A DNA stretch of 57,600 nt, taken from an uncultured SAR86 cluster bacterium (lineage in GTDB: Bacteria > Pseudomonadota > Gammaproteobacteria > Magnimaribacterales > AG-339-G14). The stretch lies in assembly GCA_902595715.1 (NCBI GenBank), contig CACJRI010000009.1:1-57600 (forward strand), read 5' to 3'. Position 1 is the stretch's first letter. Every line of letters starts with the position of its first letter. Below the pieces are notes generated by a model. The model searched no databases, was not told the DNA's origin, and worked only from the letters and a program-made list of their open reading frames with translations. Shown piece by piece: positions 17,927 to 26,798 of the stretch. The position numbers were made by a program, and so were the translations under genes.

Positions 17927-19000
17927 ATGAGCAAAAAGGATTATTATGATGTTTTGGGAGTCCCTAGGGATGTTTCAAAAGACGAACTTAAAAAGGCTTA
18001 CCGTAAATTAGCCATGAAATATCATCCGGATAGAAATCCTGATGATGATAAAGCGGCTGAAAAATTCAAAGAGCTTTCTGAAGCATATGAAATTCTTTCA
18101 GATGATCAAAAAAGACAAACTTATAATAGCTTTGGTCATGATGGTGTAAATTCCTCATTTACAAATTCACAAGGTGCCGCAGATGCATTTAGTGATATTT
18201 TTGGAGATATTTTTTCTGACATATTTGGCGGAACTTCCTCAAGGGGCTCTTCAAGAGGGCAAGATTTAAGCTATAACTTAGAGGTAGACTTAGAAGAGGC
18301 GGTATTTGGTAAGTCCTTAAATATAGAGATACCTTCAAAAGAAAGATGCAATGGTTTATGGAATAGATGTTCATACTGTGGCGGTTCTGGAGTAATAAGA
18401 CAGCAACAAGGCTTCTTTTCAATGCAACAAACCTGCCCTCACTGCAGAGGCGAAGGAGAAACTCACGATCCAAATTGCTCCAATTGCAATGGAGTTGGTT
18501 TTATAAGCAAAGATAAGAAATTATCAGTAAAAATCCCCGCTGGAGTTGATGATGGAGATAGAATCAGGTTATCTGGAGAGGGAGAACTAGGACGAGGAGG
18601 TTCTCGGGGAGATCTTTATATTTCTATAAATGTAAAACAACATAAAATCTTCGAGAGAGATGGAAAACATCTTTATTGTGAAGTTCCTTTGGATTTTGCG
18701 GATGCTGCTTTGGGAGGATCAATAGAAGTACCAACACTAGTTGGAAAAGCAAAGATAAAAATTCCATCAGGAACTCAAAGCCATAAAATATTTAGACTCA
18801 ACGGAAAGGGCATCAAACCTTTGAGAGGCGGCAGAGTTGGAGACATCTTGGTTAGAGTAATTGTTGAGGTTCCAGTAAACTTAAACTCAAAACAAAAAGA
18901 TTTATTGAACGATTTCAAAGCAAATATGTCTCATGAAGATAACTCACCTTTAATGAGCTCTTGGCTAAACTCAGCAAAAGATTTTTTCAAAAATTTATGA
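17927..19000 (+). CDS. dnaJ: Chaperone DnaJ (Hsp40) with an incomplete zinc centre
   Basis: DnaJ delivers substrates to DnaK and stimulates its ATPase. The J domain (residues 4-70) has HPD at 33-35, followed by a G/F-rich region, the cysteine-rich domain, and the C-terminal substrate domains. Normal type I DnaJ has four CxxCxGxG motifs. Here motifs 2-4 are intact (C148/C151, C170/C173, C184/C187), but the first is reduced to KERCNGLW: its first cysteine is lost and about ten residues before motif 2 are missing. The protein is 357 residues, shorter than E. coli DnaJ (376). The frame is continuous, so this is not a simple frameshift. The stop overlaps the dapB ATG (ATGA). Confidence 0.96.
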   Translation: MSKKDYYDVLGVPRDVSKDELKKAYRKLAMKYHPDRNPDDDKAAEKFKELSEAYEILSDDQKRQTYNSFGHDGVNSSFTNSQGAADAFSDIFGDIFSDIFGGTSSRGSSRGQDLSYNLEVDLEEAVFGKSLNIEIPSKERCNGLWNRCSYCGGSGVIRQQQGFFSMQQTCPHCRGEGETHDPNCSNCNGVGFISKDKKLSVKIPAGVDDGDRIRLSGEGELGRGGSRGDLYISINVKQHKIFERDGKHLYCEVPLDFADAALGGSIEVPTLVGKAKIKIPSGTQSHKIFRLNGKGIKPLRGGRVGDILVRVIVEVPVNLNSKQKDLLNDFKANMSHEDNSPLMSSWLNSAKDFFKNL

Positions 19001-19824
19001 CGACTTCTAAACCTCTAGAACAACAAACAAAATTAATCTTAGTTGGAGCTACTGGAAAACTTGGTAGATCAATTTCATCCTACAATCAAGTAACTTATGG
19101 CGTATGCTCAGAAGATAATCCTCTTTTGGGAGAGGTAATGGAAGGCATACAGGAACCTCTAATCTCTTCTTTATCAGAAGTAAGCCTTAAGATTGCCAAT
19201 ATTCCTTTGGTAATTGATGCATCGTATCCAGAGAATTTTGAAAATGTCTATGATTTTTGTTTTCAAAATAATATACCCTTAGTCCTTGCATCTACAGGCC
19301 ACTCTGAGAAACAGCTCCAAAAATTAGAAAAACTATCAAAAAAAGTTCCTGTTTTGAAAGCGCCTAATCTAAGTGAAGGTGTAGCTTTTTTCAAAACATC
19401 TATTTTGGATCCCTTAATTAATGGTATTTTTAATAGGGTTAATCTACCTTGGTCTAATGAAAACATGTATTCAAATGAAAACTCGCGTGATCTGAATATA
19501 AAAATTATTGAAACACATCACGAGAAAAAAAAGGACGCTCCATCAGGAACCGCTCTAGACTTGAAAGATTACATATCTAAAAAAGGACTAAGCAGACATT
19601 TTGACCTCGATATAGAAATAAAATCCATAAGAGATAAAAAATCTGTTGGTAAGCATGAGGTTATCTTTAAACATAAAAACGAGGAATTTTCTGTTATGCA
19701 CAACGCACTCAGCAGGGATATATTTGGAGAGTCAATAGGTCTTGCAACTGATATAAAAGACAAAAGCCCTGGTATTTATTCAATGGTTGATCTTTTGAAA
19801 GAAATGGAGGGATATGACTTTTGA
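18997..19824 (+). CDS. dapB: 4-hydroxy-tetrahydrodipicolinate reductase
   Basis: DapB reduces hydroxytetrahydrodipicolinate with NAD(P)H in lysine and diaminopimelate synthesis. The protein (275 residues from the ATG at 18997) has the Rossmann [21 protein letters not shown], the catalytic [16 protein letters not shown] with its histidine pair and lysine, and a late [14 protein letters not shown] longer frame reaches back to 18961 (TTG) but would lie in dnaJ; the ATG overlapping the dnaJ stop is the better start. Following dnaJ is its usual place. dapC and dapD lie at the right end of the window. Confidence 0.95.
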   Translation: MTTSKPLEQQTKLILVGATGKLGRSISSYNQVTYGVCSEDNPLLGEVMEGIQEPLISSLSEVSLKIANIPLVIDASYPENFENVYDFCFQNNIPLVLASTGHSEKQLQKLEKLSKKVPVLKAPNLSEGVAFFKTSILDPLINGIFNRVNLPWSNENMYSNENSRDLNIKIIETHHEKKKDAPSGTALDLKDYISKKGLSRHFDLDIEIKSIRDKKSVGKHEVIFKHKNEEFSVMHNALSRDIFGESIGLATDIKDKSPGIYSMVDLLKEMEGYDF

Positions 19825-19850
19825 CTCTGCTCTTTATTCTGCTTTTGTAA

Positions 19851-19861
19851 TGTGTTCTAAT
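19851..19861 (+). promoter_or_regulatory. Extended -10 promoter for rpsB-tsf
   Basis: TGTG-T-TCTAAT (19851-19861) forms an extended -10 with five of six matches to TATAAT, followed by a GC-rich discriminator (TCGCG) as in stable-RNA and ribosomal promoters. The -35 region (TTTATT) is poor, which fits an extended -10 type. It starts a leader of about 135 bases before rpsB. Confidence 0.5.
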
Positions 19862-19867
19862 TCGCGT

Positions 19868-20003
19868 TCTGTTTTTTTACAGACATAAATACGCACTCGA
19901 TTGGATAGAGTATTAGGGTGCTGATATTGCTCAATATCAGTTTAATGCTTAGCCACGAGGAGGAATAACCCAGCCCAAGGGCTACAAAAAAAGGAGCAAT
20001 GAA
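19868..20003 (+). ncRNA. rpsB leader with hairpins, probable S2 autoregulatory region
   Basis: The 179-base gap before rpsB is by far the largest in this block. It contains a perfect hairpin at 19921-19940 (CTGATATT, loop GCTC, AATATCAG) and a second small one at 19972-19983 (AGCC, loop CAAG, GGCT), between which lies an A/G-rich stretch containing GAGGAGG. The Shine-Dalgarno AAGGAG is at 19991. Many gammaproteobacteria carry a structured rpsB leader bound by S2; sequence identity to those was not tested, so the assignment rests on position and structure. Confidence 0.5.
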
Positions 20004-20813
20004 ATGGAAATATCCATTGAACAAATGTTAAAGGCCGGAGTACATTTTGGCCATCAAACAAAATTTTGGAATCCCAAAATGCAGCCATATATTTTTGGCG
20101 ATAGAAAAAAAGTTCATATTATCAACCTAGAAAAAACTTTAGAGTGCCTAGAGCCAACCATTGAATTTTGTAAAAAACTTGCTGCATCTAATAATAGAAT
20201 TCTTTTTGTAGGTACCAAAAGAGCTGCTAGAAGAGTCATAAAAGAGGAAGCTGAAAGGTGCAATATGCCTTACATCAACCATAGGTGGCTTGGCGGTATG
20301 TTAACGAACTATAAAACAGTAAGGTCTTCTATCAGGAGGCTGGAGATTCTTAACTCACAAGAAGAGGAAGGAAAATTTGAAGATCTTACCAAAAAAGAAG
20401 TTTTAGGCATTAAAAGAGAAATGGAAAAGCTTGAGCGTTCTATTGGAGGTATAAAAAATATTGGCGGTCTTCCGGAGGCTTTATTTGTTGTTGATGTTGA
20501 GAATGAAAAAATTGCCGTGGCTGAGGCAAAAAAAATGGGAATACCAATAATCGGAATTGTCGATACAAATTCAAATCCAGATGATATTGATTATGTTATT
20601 CCTGGAAATGATGACGCCATAAGATCTATATCTCTTATTTCGAGAATAATATCAAATGCTTGCTTAGAGGGCTTTGAAACTTCCGGTGGATCAAGACAAA
20701 CAAAAGATGGCCCAATTGTTGTTAAAAAATCTACTCCAAGTGATGAAAATACCTCTGAATCTAGCGAGGATGAAAAATCTCTAGAAACTAAAGAAGAGAC
20801 TAAGGAGGATTAA
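20004..20813 (+). CDS. rpsB: 30S ribosomal protein uS2
   Basis: uS2 binds late to the small subunit. The 269-residue protein starts with [25 protein letters not shown] and has [12 protein letters not shown] and [22 protein letters not shown] (key part [16 protein letters not shown]), all typical. It carries an acidic low-complexity tail (about residues 235-269). It opens the long plus-strand block and its stop directly abuts the tsf ATG. Confidence 0.98.
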   Translation: MEISIEQMLKAGVHFGHQTKFWNPKMQPYIFGDRKKVHIINLEKTLECLEPTIEFCKKLAASNNRILFVGTKRAARRVIKEEAERCNMPYINHRWLGGMLTNYKTVRSSIRRLEILNSQEEEGKFEDLTKKEVLGIKREMEKLERSIGGIKNIGGLPEALFVVDVENEKIAVAEAKKMGIPIIGIVDTNSNPDDIDYVIPGNDDAIRSISLISRIISNACLEGFETSGGSRQTKDGPIVVKKSTPSDENTSESSEDEKSLETKEETKED

Positions 20814-21668
20814 ATGACAATTAAAGCTGCTGATGTAAAAAATCTAAGAGAAAAAACTGGCTTAGGAATGATGGAGTGTAAAAAAGCTCTTGAAGAAGCA
20901 GGGGGCAATCTTGAAGAAGCAATTACAAATTTAAGAAAAAATAGTGTTTTAAAAGCAGAAAAGAAATCTTCAAGGACTGCCGTAGAAGGAATAATTCTTT
21001 CAAAAAAAATAGATTCGGAAACTCTTTTCGTAGAAGTAAATTGCGAAACAGATTTTGTAGCTAAAGATGAAAGCTTTCTAGAATTTTGTCAACAGATCCT
21101 TGAATTTGCTTGTGATAATAGGTCCTCGGATAACATCTTTGAAAAAGTAAGCAACGGCATGGAAGAGCAAAGAATGTCTTTGGTTCAAAAAATAGGAGAA
21201 AACATAGTCATAAGAAAGGTAGTAAAACTTCAAGGCAATATCTCTGAATTTTATATTCATTCAAATAAAAAGATTGCCTCAGGGGTATCTTTAAAAAAAG
21301 GAAATGAAGAAATAGCTAAAGAGATAGCAATGCATGTTGCGGCATCCAACCCATTAGTGTTATCTCCTGAACATTTAGGGGAGGAATATATTCAAAAAGA
21401 GAGAGAAATATTTAAATCTCAGGTTGAGAAAGAGAATAAACCGCCTGAAATCCTTGAAAAGATGATTGAAGGTAAACTAAATAAACAACTGTCAGATGTA
21501 AGCTTATTGAAGCAGCCTTTTGTTAAAGATCCTTCAATAAAAATTGAAAATTATCTATCTCAAGCAGATGCAGAAATAGAATCTTTTGTAAGAATTGAGG
21601 TTGGTGAGGGCATTGAGGTCGAAAAAAAGGATTTTGCTGAAGAGGTCCAATCTCAATTGGAAAGCTAG
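20814..21668 (+). CDS. tsf: Elongation factor Ts
   Basis: EF-Ts recycles EF-Tu by releasing GDP. The 284-residue protein has the N-terminal UBA-like domain (VKNLREKTGLGMMECKKAL, residues 8-26), the core with VNCETDFVAKDE that contacts EF-Tu, and AMHVAASNPLVL. Length is normal. It starts with no gap after rpsB, its conserved partner, and pyrH follows after three bases. Confidence 0.98.
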   Translation: MTIKAADVKNLREKTGLGMMECKKALEEAGGNLEEAITNLRKNSVLKAEKKSSRTAVEGIILSKKIDSETLFVEVNCETDFVAKDESFLEFCQQILEFACDNRSSDNIFEKVSNGMEEQRMSLVQKIGENIVIRKVVKLQGNISEFYIHSNKKIASGVSLKKGNEEIAKEIAMHVAASNPLVLSPEHLGEEYIQKEREIFKSQVEKENKPPEILEKMIEGKLNKQLSDVSLLKQPFVKDPSIKIENYLSQADAEIESFVRIEVGEGIEVEKKDFAEEVQSQLES

Positions 21669-21671
21669 AAA

Positions 21672-22376
21672 ATGCCAGCATTTAAGAGAGTTCTTCTCAA
21701 ATTAAGCGGAGAATGGTTTTCGGGCGTAAATGAAAAAGGTTTTGATAAATCAACTTTTGAAAAAGTAGTTGAAACAGTTAAAGATACTTCTGAGACTCAA
21801 TTGGCTATTGTTTTAGGCGGCGGAAATATCTTCAGAGGAAAAGAATTAAATATTCTTAACATTGACCAAGTATCTGCCGATTACATTGGAATGCTTTCAA
21901 CAATTATGAATGGCATAGCATTATCAAACTTTCTTCAAAACCAAGGTTGTGAAAACTCTCTATTTTCTTCCTTTGCAATAGGAAATTTTGTAAAAGCCTA
22001 TAGCGCAGAAGAAGCAAAGAAATCATTAAACCAGAGAAAAACAGTCCTTCTTGTAGGAGGATTAGGAAATCCTTTATTTACTACAGACTCTACTGCAAGT
22101 GTAAGAGCTGTTGAATTAAATGCAGACATTATGCTTAAAGCAACAAACGTGGATGGTGTGTTTTCAAAAGATCCTAAAATAAATCCTTCTGCAGAAAAAT
22201 ACGATACATTGTCTTTTGATGAAGCAATAAATAAAAATCTAAAAGTGATGGATCAAACTTCCTTATGTTTTTGTAGAGATTCAGGGCTTAACGTGAGAGT
22301 ATTTGACGCAGATAAAGAAAATGCTTTGATTTCAGCAATTAAAGGAAATGAAATAGGAACATTGGTACATAATTAA
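21672..22376 (+). CDS. pyrH: Uridylate kinase
   Basis: PyrH phosphorylates UMP to UDP for RNA and sugar-nucleotide synthesis. The 234-residue protein has LKLSGEWFSG near the start, VLGGGNIFRG, GNPLFTTDSTASVRA, and MLKATNVDGVFSKDPK, all typical of the bacterial hexameric UMP kinase. It is followed directly by frr, the standard rpsB-tsf-pyrH-frr order. Confidence 0.97.
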   Translation: MPAFKRVLLKLSGEWFSGVNEKGFDKSTFEKVVETVKDTSETQLAIVLGGGNIFRGKELNILNIDQVSADYIGMLSTIMNGIALSNFLQNQGCENSLFSSFAIGNFVKAYSAEEAKKSLNQRKTVLLVGGLGNPLFTTDSTASVRAVELNADIMLKATNVDGVFSKDPKINPSAEKYDTLSFDEAINKNLKVMDQTSLCFCRDSGLNVRVFDADKENALISAIKGNEIGTLVHN

Positions 22377-22934
22377 ATGATTAATGAAACCCAAATAGAA
22401 ACCAAAGAGCAGATGGAAAAAACAATAGTTTCTTTGGAAAAGAAATTACAAAGAATTAGAACTGGCAGAGCAAATCCATCAATATTAGATTCAGTTGAAG
22501 TAGATTACTACGGTTCCAATACCCCAATAAGCCAAATGAGCAACATTTCCGTTGAAGATGCGAGGACCTTGTCAATTGTTCCTTGGGAAAAGGATCAGGT
22601 TCAAAATATTGAAAAGGCTATTCAATCTTCTGACATTGGACTTCAACCCGCGACCTCTGGAGATGTTATTCGAGTAATAATTCCAGAATTAACCGAAGAA
22701 ACAAGAAGAGATCTTATAAAAGTAGCCAAATCAGAGGCAGAAAACTCCAAAGTCGCAATAAGAAATAAAAGAAGAGACGCCAACGCTCTTCTTAAAGAGT
22801 TTTTAAATGAGAAAGAAATTTCTCAAGATGATTTAAGGCGTGGAGAAGAATTAATTCAAAAAATTACTGATGATTTTATAAACAAGATAGATTTCCTTTT
22901 GGAAAAAAAGGAAAAAGATCTTTTAGAAATATAG
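22377..22934 (+). CDS. frr: Ribosome recycling factor
   Basis: RRF, with EF-G, splits ribosomes after termination. The 185-residue helical protein has LQRIRTGRANPSILDSVEVDYYG (key part RTGRANPSILD), SIVPWEKDQVQNIEKAI, and RVIIPELTEETRRDLIK, all diagnostic, and the family length. It abuts pyrH with no gap and uppS begins after one base. Confidence 0.98.
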   Translation: MINETQIETKEQMEKTIVSLEKKLQRIRTGRANPSILDSVEVDYYGSNTPISQMSNISVEDARTLSIVPWEKDQVQNIEKAIQSSDIGLQPATSGDVIRVIIPELTEETRRDLIKVAKSEAENSKVAIRNKRRDANALLKEFLNEKEISQDDLRRGEELIQKITDDFINKIDFLLEKKEKDLLEI

Positions 22935-22935
22935 A

Positions 22936-23634
22936 ATGAATTCAGACCTAAACCATGTGGCAATCATCATGGATGGTAATACTAGATGGGCAACTAAAAG
23001 AGACTTGCCATCTAAAATGGGACATAAAGAAGGAGTAAAAAAAGCAAAAGAAGCCGTAGAATTTGCATTAGAAAATAATATCCCTTATTTGACCTTATTT
23101 GCTTTCAGTACAGAAAATTGGCTTAGAGACGAAATTGAAGTAAAAGATTTAATCTCTATATTTTTTGAGGCCTTAGAAGAACAAACCCCCGAGCTAATAG
23201 ATGAGCAAGTAAAACTCAATTTCATTGGAGATATTTCAAGGTTTAATAAAAGATTGATAAATAAAATTGATAAATCTTCAAAAGCAACCGAAACATATAA
23301 TCCTAAGCTTAATTTGATAATTGCTGTTAGTTATGGAGGCAAATGGGATATTGTGAATGCTGTAAATAAAAGCAATTCAAAAAGTAATCGGAAGAAAAAA
23401 TTTACTGAAAAAGAATTAGAAGAAAACTTAGAAACTTCTGACTTTCCAAATCCAGATTTGATAATAAGAACTGGAGGAGAAAAAAGATTGAGTAATTTCT
23501 ATTTATGGCAATCATCATATTCTGAGCTTTATTTTTCAAATAGACTTTGGCCAGACTTTACAAAAAAAGATTTAAAAAAAGCTATCGAAGATTTCTTCAA
23601 AAGAAAACGTAAGTTTGGTATTAAGACGGGTTAA
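22936..23634 (+). CDS. uppS: Undecaprenyl diphosphate synthase (UppS/IspU)
   Basis: This cis-prenyltransferase makes the C55 lipid carrier for peptidoglycan and LPS O-antigen. The 232-residue protein has the catalytic VAIIMDGNTRWAT near residues 8-20, YLTLFAFSTENW, and RTGGEKRLSNFYLWQSSYSELYF (key part RTGGEKRLSNF). The sequence is slightly short compared with E. coli (253). It continues the usual frr-uppS-cdsA-dxr order. Confidence 0.97.
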   Translation: MNSDLNHVAIIMDGNTRWATKRDLPSKMGHKEGVKKAKEAVEFALENNIPYLTLFAFSTENWLRDEIEVKDLISIFFEALEEQTPELIDEQVKLNFIGDISRFNKRLINKIDKSSKATETYNPKLNLIIAVSYGGKWDIVNAVNKSNSKSNRKKKFTEKELEENLETSDFPNPDLIIRTGGEKRLSNFYLWQSSYSELYFSNRLWPDFTKKDLKKAIEDFFKRKRKFGIKTG

Positions 23635-23642
23635 ATAATGAT

Positions 23643-24320
23643 ATGAAAAGAATTATTACAGGACTTGCATTAGGGATTTCAGCTTTATGTTTTGTTTTTC
23701 TTTCATCAAACTTTATATTTCAACTTGGTCTATATGGCCTTTTAATAATTTCATCCTTCGAACTATTAAGTCAAAAAAATAAAAATAATATATTTGTTTG
23801 GATAATTTTTACTATGGTTTTAGTGAATATTTTACTTGTGAAAGTTATTACCGAAGATTTTTCAAGAAGTTTCTTTTTTACAGTTCTATTAATTTCTGTT
23901 TTAACAGATATCATTGCTTTGGTTTTTGGAAGGTTGATAGGGCGTATCAAAATTGTTCCTACTATAAGCCCAAATAAAACTCTAGAAGGTTTTATTTCAG
24001 GCTTATTCTTACCAGCAATATTATTAATATCTTTGTCTTTTTTTATTCTGGAAAACAATATGTTTAATTCCGATATTTTCTCGCAATATTTATATCTTGA
24101 TTCTTTAATTTTTGAATTGGGCTATTTTTCTAGCTTAATAATTTTAACTTTATGTTCACTTGCAAGTATTTTTGGAGATTTAGTTGCAAGTAAGGCAAAG
24201 AGGTTAATGAATGTTAAAGATTTTAGTAATTTATTACCAGGTCATGGTGGCATTCTTGATAGAATTGATAGTCACCTTTTCTGTATTCCCATTTTTATTT
24301 CTTTTAATATTTTTTTATGA
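23643..24320 (+). CDS. cdsA: Phosphatidate cytidylyltransferase
   Basis: CdsA makes CDP-diacylglycerol, the precursor of all phospholipids, at the inner membrane. The 225-residue, very hydrophobic protein has about six membrane segments and the family signature near the C-terminus: SKAKRLMNVKDFSNLLPGHGG followed by DRIDS (key part KDFSNLLPGHGGILDRIDS). It is shorter than E. coli CdsA (285), mostly in the N-terminal half. The stop overlaps the dxr start (ATGA). Confidence 0.95.
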   Translation: MKRIITGLALGISALCFVFLSSNFIFQLGLYGLLIISSFELLSQKNKNNIFVWIIFTMVLVNILLVKVITEDFSRSFFFTVLLISVLTDIIALVFGRLIGRIKIVPTISPNKTLEGFISGLFLPAILLISLSFFILENNMFNSDIFSQYLYLDSLIFELGYFSSLIILTLCSLASIFGDLVASKAKRLMNVKDFSNLLPGHGGILDRIDSHLFCIPIFISFNIFL

Positions 24321-25453
24321 TGCAAAAAATTGTAGTCCTAGGCTCAACAGGCTCTGTTGGAAAATCATCTTTGGAAGTCATAGAACAAAATAAAAAATAT
24401 GTTGCAAAATGCCTTGTAGCTTCAACAAATTCCAATCTTATAAATCAACAATCTAAGGTTCATAAACAAGCAAAAATATATTTAGAAAATCCAAAAAAAA
24501 ACTCTATTTCAAAACCCTTAATTAACAAAGAAAAACTTTATGATTTAATTTCTAGCCCGCAAACAGATACAGTGATTGCGGCAATCTCAGGATCTTCAGG
24601 TCTAGAGTTAATTCATCATTCTATAAAGTCTGGAAAAAAAGTATTAATTGCAAATAAAGAGCCTTTAGTAATGGCAGGGGAATTCTTGATGAATGAGGCA
24701 GAGAAAAACAAAGCGTTAATTATCCCAATAGATTCTGAACATTGTTCTGTGCACCAAAGCATTAAAAACTTAGATAGAAAAGATATTTCTAAAATAACCA
24801 TTACATGTTCTGGCGGCCCTTTTTATTCTCTTCCAAAAAATAAATTCAAGGGGATAACTTTAAACCAGGCTCTAAAACATCCTATTTGGAAAATGGGGAA
24901 AAAAATTACAATTGATTCTTCTACTTTAATGAATAAGGCTCTTGAGATTATTGAAGCAAGATATTTATTTGATTTAAGTCCGGATAAAATAGAAACGATT
25001 ATTCATCCAGAAGGTTTAATTCATTCTTTTGTTGAGTTAATTGACGGCACTATCCTAGCTTCCATGGCAAGCCCGGATATGAAGATACCAATTTCCTATG
25101 GGCTAGGGTACCCTGACACGGTAAATAATAATTTTCCTAAAATAAATCTCCAGAGATTGAAACAACTTACTATACAGAAGATAGATTACTCAAAATTTCC
25201 ATCTATAGAGTATGCTTATTTTGCAATGAAATCTGGTAAGGGAATGCCTATTATTTTGAATGCTGCTAATGAAGTTGCTGTCGATAGATTCTTAAAGAAA
25301 AAAATTAGCTTTTTGGAAATCTTTACGATTATTTCTTCTGTATTAAATTATGCTGAAAAAAATAATATGAAGTTAACTTCTGTATCGTTAGAATCTATTT
25401 TAGATTTTAATAATGAAGCTAAGAGAATTGCTTCAAGCTTGATAAAAAATTAA
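24317..25453 (+). CDS. dxr: 1-deoxy-D-xylulose 5-phosphate reductoisomerase
   Basis: Dxr commits DXP to the MEP isoprenoid pathway. The 378-residue protein has the NADPH-binding VLGSTGSVGKSSLEVI at the start, ANKEPLVMAG, the metal-site PIDSEHCSVHQ, TCSGGPFYSL, and HPIWKMGKKITIDSSTLMNK (key part MGKKITIDSSTLMNK). The frame opens with two ATGs; either may be used. The start overlaps the cdsA stop. Its product feeds the uppS substrate pool. Confidence 0.97.
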   Translation: MMQKIVVLGSTGSVGKSSLEVIEQNKKYVAKCLVASTNSNLINQQSKVHKQAKIYLENPKKNSISKPLINKEKLYDLISSPQTDTVIAAISGSSGLELIHHSIKSGKKVLIANKEPLVMAGEFLMNEAEKNKALIIPIDSEHCSVHQSIKNLDRKDISKITITCSGGPFYSLPKNKFKGITLNQALKHPIWKMGKKITIDSSTLMNKALEIIEARYLFDLSPDKIETIIHPEGLIHSFVELIDGTILASMASPDMKIPISYGLGYPDTVNNNFPKINLQRLKQLTIQKIDYSKFPSIEYAYFAMKSGKGMPIILNAANEVAVDRFLKKKISFLEIFTIISSVLNYAEKNNMKLTSVSLESILDFNNEAKRIASSLIKN

Positions 25454-25457
25454 TTTA

Positions 25458-26789
25458 ATGACTTTCCTTACGTATTTATTTTCTTTTTTAGTTCTTATAA
25501 GCATCATAGTTTTTATTCATGAGCTTGGTCATTTCTGCTTTGCGAGAATTTTTGGCGTAAGGGTTTTGGATTTTTCTATAGGCTTTGGAAAATCTTTAAA
25601 AACTTGGACAACTAAATCTAATACACATTTCAATCTCAGAATCCTTCCAGTAGGAGGGTTCGTTAAGATGAAGGGTGAAGAGATTTCAGATACTGATGAA
25701 GCTAATGATTCTTTCAACTCAAAGGAGTACTATCAAAAACTTTTAATTACTTTGGGAGGACCACTATTTAATTTCATTCTTGCAATATTTATATTTCTTA
25801 TTTTGAATTTATATGGGGTGTTTAAAATTACTCCGCTGATTGGAGATGTTTTGCCTAATTCTCAAGCCGACCAGGCAGGCTTATTAAAAGGGGACTTAAT
25901 TCTTGAAATAGATTCCTCTGAAATATCCTCATACTCAGATTCTCAATTAGAGTTATCAAAAAGATTGGGAAACACAGGAAGTATTATTTTTTTAGTATCC
26001 AGAAATGACAAGGTTTTAGAATATTCAATAAATATAAACTCTTGGTTAAGTAATGAAGAACCATCAAATCTTTTATCTTCTCTTGGAATTGTCCCTCCAT
26101 TAGAGCCTTTAGTGGGGAATGTTTTGCCTTCAAGCCCCGCCGATAAAGGCGGTATTGAGATAGGCGATAGAATTCTCGAAATAAACGGAAAGCCAGTTGC
26201 TTATTGGGGAGATATCAAAGATGAGATTAATTATTCTCAAGGAGACGATCTTTTAATTGCTGTATCTCGTAACGAGGAAGAAGTTTTATTGAGAATTACG
26301 CCAAAGTTATCCGAAAAAGATTTCACTTGGCAAATTGGAATTGCATCATCTTATCTTATTAGTCAAAAGACAAGAAAATTAATCAATTATAGTTTTACTG
26401 AATCGCTTCAAAATTCTGTATCACAGACCTATAGCGTAGTAGAAAATTCATTATTATTTTTTAAGAAAATCATTTTTGGCCAAGTATCTGCAAAAAACCT
26501 TGGAGGCCCAGTGATGATCGGTCAGTATGCCGGAGAGTCAGTTATTTATGGAGGCTTATATTCTTTTGTTTACTTAATAGCTTTTATTAGTATCAGTCTC
26601 GGCATAGTTAACCTTTTACCTTTGCCCATTCTGGATGGGGGACAAGCTTTAATTTTAACTATAGAAAAAATGATAGGAAGAAATTTACCAGAAAAATTAT
26701 TGGATTTTTTTTATAAGATAGGAACCTTTATGCTTTTATTTCTTTTTATATTCGTTTTCTATAATGATATCTTTAGAATCATCAACTAG
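25458..26789 (+). CDS. rseP: RIP zinc metalloprotease RseP
   Basis: RseP is the site-2 intramembrane protease that cuts the anti-sigma factor RseA in the envelope stress response and clears signal peptides. The 443-residue protein has HELGH at 21-25 in TM1, GGFVKMKGEE, two PDZ domains (about 120-200 and 205-290), and the third active-site motif PLPILDGGQ near residue 395. Four membrane segments are visible. It lies between dxr and bamA, as is normal. Confidence 0.96.
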   Translation: MTFLTYLFSFLVLISIIVFIHELGHFCFARIFGVRVLDFSIGFGKSLKTWTTKSNTHFNLRILPVGGFVKMKGEEISDTDEANDSFNSKEYYQKLLITLGGPLFNFILAIFIFLILNLYGVFKITPLIGDVLPNSQADQAGLLKGDLILEIDSSEISSYSDSQLELSKRLGNTGSIIFLVSRNDKVLEYSININSWLSNEEPSNLLSSLGIVPPLEPLVGNVLPSSPADKGGIEIGDRILEINGKPVAYWGDIKDEINYSQGDDLLIAVSRNEEEVLLRITPKLSEKDFTWQIGIASSYLISQKTRKLINYSFTESLQNSVSQTYSVVENSLLFFKKIIFGQVSAKNLGGPVMIGQYAGESVIYGGLYSFVYLIAFISISLGIVNLLPLPILDGGQALILTIEKMIGRNLPEKLLDFFYKIGTFMLLFLFIFVFYNDIFRIIN

Positions 26790-26798
26790 ATAAATATC

